From the NCBI GenBank assembly GCA_965262175.1, contig CBDHES010000029.1, positions 372,001 through 436,000 of the forward strand: a DNA stretch of 64,000 bases, in the 5' to 3' direction. The notes under the pieces were generated by a model. The model was not told the origin of the DNA and did no database searches. It saw only the letters and a program-made list of their open reading frames with translations. Position numbers and translations under genes: made by a program. Positions 61,718 through 64,000 of this stretch are shown one piece after another (positions within the stretch are counted from its first letter, which is position 1; each line of letters opens with the position of its first letter). Origin of the DNA: CADEDH01 sp965262175 (GTDB taxonomy: Bacteria > Actinomycetota > Acidimicrobiia > Acidimicrobiales > SZUA-35).

Positions 61718-62781
61718 CGCATGAAGCTCTCGTCGGCGGTCGACTTGCGCAGCTCTCGGGGTCCCATCAGCTTGGCCATCAGATGCTCCCCCGACGTCGT
61801 CGGCGGATAGCGGGGCGGGTCGTCATCGCTGGTGCAGGAGGGCAACACCTCGATTCGGGCGTCATGGTTGGGTTGCTGGAACCAGGCGACCGACCGACGC
61901 CGGAACTCGCCCTCGGAGCTGGCGGGCGGCGGTACGACGCGATGGACGGTCGCCCGCCATCGGTCGTTCGTCCACTCGGCCAGCAGGTCGCCGAGGTTGA
62001 CCAGGAACCCGCCCTCGGGCGGGAGGACGTCGAGCCACGAGCCGTCCTCCCGCCGGATCTGGAGACCGGGAACCCGGTCGGCGAGCAGGATGGTGCACGA
62101 CCCGTAGTCGCTGTGGGCCCCCATCCGGAGTTGGCCGGGCTCGGCGGCCGGAGCCAAGGCCCGCCGTTGGTAGTTGTTGGCCCGCATCACGCTCGGGCTG
62201 CGGTCGACGAAGGGCCGGAAGTAGCCATCGGGGAGGCCGAGGGCGGCGGCGAACACGTCGACCAGCACGAAGCCCAACGCCTCCACCTGCTCCCAGTAGT
62301 GGAGCCACAGCTCCTTCATCCCGACCGGATGTTCCGGCCAGACGTTGGGGGCGAAGTAGGTCCGGGCCGCCTCGGGGCTCTCCCCGACGGGCGGTGATTC
62401 GCGCCCGACGTTGAACGCCTCGAAGAGATCGGGGACCGACTCGTGACCGAGGCTGTAGCTGAGGGCCTCGGTCCCCTCCGGTGCGTAGCCCCGGTTGCCG
62501 GCCCGGTCCTCGGGCACGTGGCCGAGCTTCTCGGCGAGGGGACGGTCGAAGTAGGCGCCGGACATGTCGAGCATGTCGTCGAGCAACGCCCGGTCGATCC
62601 CGTGGCCGGTGATGGCGAGGAACCCCGAGCTGCGGCACGCACCATCGACCAGGTCGGCCACCCGCTGTCGGTCGGCGGCGTCGCCGTCGATCCATGGAGC
62701 CAGGTCGACCGGGACCACGCCGCCATCGGAAGGCCCGGCGGGGTCGGTCGTCGTTGCAGTGGTCGGATCAGGGGTGGCCAT
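61714..62781 (-). CDS. Isopenicillin N synthase-like 2OG-Fe(II) oxygenase, paralogue 3 (first of three)
   Basis: A 355-residue oxygenase. VPVDLAPWI and RSSGFLAITGHGI are the DIOX_N motifs; Fe ligands H223-x-D225 (HSDYG) and H280 (ATVHRV), with R295-x-S297 for 2OG. The N-terminus (about 20 residues) is Thr/Pro-rich. ATG at 62781 has GAGGGAG upstream. It lies 63 nt after the permease gene and starts the three-gene coupled run. Confidence 0.88.
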   Translation of the reverse strand: MATPDPTTATTTDPAGPSDGGVVPVDLAPWIDGDAADRQRVADLVDGACRSSGFLAITGHGIDRALLDDMLDMSGAYFDRPLAEKLGHVPEDRAGNRGYAPEGTEALSYSLGHESVPDLFEAFNVGRESPPVGESPEAARTYFAPNVWPEHPVGMKELWLHYWEQVEALGFVLVDVFAAALGLPDGYFRPFVDRSPSVMRANNYQRRALAPAAEPGQLRMGAHSDYGSCTILLADRVPGLQIRREDGSWLDVLPPEGGFLVNLGDLLAEWTNDRWRATVHRVVPPPASSEGEFRRRSVAWFQQPNHDARIEVLPSCTSDDDPPRYPPTTSGEHLMAKLMGPRELRKSTADESFMR

Positions 62782-62844
62782 CGTTGCTCCCTCGGTCGGA
62801 ACGGGTGTCGGGATCTCGGGCCGAGCGGCCAGCACTGGCGACCA

Positions 62845-63717
62845 TCAGAGCGCCCCCCGCAGGTAGGGACGACCGAGCGCGGCCGGTGTCCGTGATGCTC
62901 GGGCCCGCAGGACCAGGGCGACGAGCGTCACCACGTACGGCAGGGCGAGGAAGACCTCGTAGGGGACGCTGGTCGCCTGGCCCTGGAGCCGGAGTTGGAT
63001 GGCGTCGCAGGCCCCGAACAACAGCGCGCCGGCCAGGGTCGGGACCGGCCGCCACCCGGCGAACACCACGATCGCCAACGCCACCCACCCTCGGCCCCCG
63101 GTCACGTTCTCGATGAACAGCCCCAGCGGACCACAGACCAGAGCCGCCCCTCCGAGCCCGGCCAGGCCGCCGCCGAGCACCGTGGCCCCGGTGCGTAGTG
63201 CGCCGACCCGGTAGCCGAGGGCGTCGATGGCCTCGGGGGCCTCCCCAGCGGACGCCATCGTCAACCCGAGCGTCGTCCGCCGGAACAGCACCCACACCGC
63301 GCCGGCGCACACGAGCACGACGACCACCAGCGGCCACAACCCGATGCGGTTGATGCGGGGGGCGGCCCGGCCGATCGAGTAGTTGAGCTGGAACAGGTAG
63401 GTCGTCGCGCTGGAGGCGAGCAGGGTGAAGGCGATCCCGGTCACCACCTGATTGGCCCTGACACCGACCACCAGGGCGGCGATCACCAGCCCGCACAGGG
63501 CACCGACGACGATGCCGGCCACCAGGCCGAGCCACGGCGAGCCGGTCAGCTCGGCGACGCTGTAGCCGCCGAGGGCTCCGCACAACATCATGCCCTCGAG
63601 GCCGAGGTTGAGGACGCCGGCCCGCTCGGTGACCAACGCCCCGAGGGCGACGAGGGCCACCGGTACGGCCAGACGGATCGATGCCTCGACGGTCGAGAAC
63701 TGGAACAGGACGTCCAT
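62845..63717 (-). CDS. Nucleoside-type ABC transporter permease (NupQ/YufQ-like)
   Basis: A 290-residue BPD_transp_2 permease of the basic-membrane-protein/nucleoside uptake class. ALVTERAGVLNLGLEGMMLCGALGGYSV is the family signature region; about eight membrane helices follow. ATG at 63717 overlaps the upstream permease stop (TGATG). It precedes the oxygenases, so uptake and oxidation may be linked. Confidence 0.9.
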   Translation of the reverse strand: MDVLFQFSTVEASIRLAVPVALVALGALVTERAGVLNLGLEGMMLCGALGGYSVAELTGSPWLGLVAGIVVGALCGLVIAALVVGVRANQVVTGIAFTLLASSATTYLFQLNYSIGRAAPRINRIGLWPLVVVVLVCAGAVWVLFRRTTLGLTMASAGEAPEAIDALGYRVGALRTGATVLGGGLAGLGGAALVCGPLGLFIENVTGGRGWVALAIVVFAGWRPVPTLAGALLFGACDAIQLRLQGQATSVPYEVFLALPYVVTLVALVLRARASRTPAALGRPYLRGAL

Positions 63718-64000
63718 CACCACCCCCGGGCGGAAAGGCGTTCGGCGACGGCGTCGCCGACGACGACGAGCACCACGATCAGGGCGCTGATCACACCGAC
63801 CAACGACGACGGAAGGTCGTAGGTGCGCTGGCTCGCTTCGAACCCGATCGTCATCGCGGCGAGACCGAGCGCCGCCACCACCGTGCCGATCGGGTGGAGT
63901 CGACCCAGGAGGGCGACGACGATGGCGGTCCAGCCGAACCCGACCGACGAGTCGCCGTTCAGCCGGCCGGTGACGCCCGCCGTCTCGACGAAGCCCGCCA
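63716..64000 (-). CDS. Nucleoside-type ABC transporter permease (NupP/YufP-like), C-terminal part
   Basis: The last 94 codons of a permease that continues beyond the window. GLAGAIE-type sequence appears as AGFVETAGVTGRLNGDSSVG, followed by FGWTAIVVALLGRLHPIGTV, a membrane helix and a C-terminal helix ending ERLSARGW. This fits the first of the two permeases of a Nup/BMP-type ABC importer. The ATPase and binding protein would be expected upstream, outside the window. Confidence 0.8.

Overview
The window is a gene-dense stretch of a high-GC actinobacterial chromosome. Mycothiol ligase MshC, the phosphatidylinositol mannoside (PIM) gene order thrS-HIT-pgsA-patA-pimA, an InhA-type enoyl reductase, an accA-type biotin carboxylase/BCCP fusion and an LpdA-type quinone reductase all point to Actinomycetota. 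Divergence from Mycobacterium and Streptomyces, together with the other gene contents, suggests a deep lineage such as class Acidimicrobiia; that placement is inference. No rRNA, tRNA, CRISPR array, prophage or insertion sequence was recognised. The only intergenic stretch over 300 bases (10676-11201) holds a decayed response-regulator gene and a duplication of the end of the relA gene.

Layout: 1-9154 (minus) is rarA, a DUF948-like protein, a membrane-associated unknown, a drug-type ABC exporter pair, alaS and ruvX, preceded by aspS. 9176-10675 is a lipoprotein of the clavulanate-ORF12/beta-lactamase type. 11202-21610 (minus) is the conserved run ruvC-ruvA-ruvB-queA-tgt-yajC-secD-secF-relA, mostly joined by 1-4 nt overlaps. 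A plus-strand ABC transporter pair (21675-23572) splits ruvC from yebC, after which come pdxS-pdxT, a truncated PPDK-like protein, a YerB-like lipoprotein and a degenerate M48 homologue. 30013-36086 is the PIM/thrS cluster. 36186-46694 carries lipid and thiol genes (MaoC-like, plsC-like, mshC, inhA-like), two M23 peptidases, a pair of CNNM/CorC proteins, an ABC ATPase and birA. 46797-56668 holds accA, a Usp-like/NhaP antiporter pair, an LpdA-like enzyme, a glycosyltransferase, methylmalonyl-CoA mutase and meaB. 56769-59693 is a large secreted metzincin-like protease. 59733-64000 is an operon of three coupled isopenicillin-N-synthase-like 2-oxoglutarate/Fe(II) oxygenases behind two nucleoside-type ABC permeases.

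The main points of interest are: (i) the three-oxygenase plus nucleoside-permease operon, in which the middle enzyme has lost the 2-oxoglutarate-binding arginine; (ii) a Tgt lacking all three zinc-ligand cysteines; (iii) a widespread leaderless-promoter signature (TANNNT 6-10 nt before the start codon at 16 operon heads); (iv) a 12-codon leader ORF overlapping the relA start; (v) the response-regulator remnant flanked by repeats derived from the relA end; and (vi) the secreted protease with an intact HExxHxxxxxH zinc site.

Functionally, most of the window is housekeeping: translation (alaS, aspS, thrS, queA, tgt), recombination (ruvABC, ruvX, rarA), Sec export, stringent response, vitamin B6, PIM and fatty-acid lipid metabolism, and propionate/methylmalonyl-CoA metabolism. 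The oxygenase operon, the protease and the relA-aspS gap are the accessory parts.
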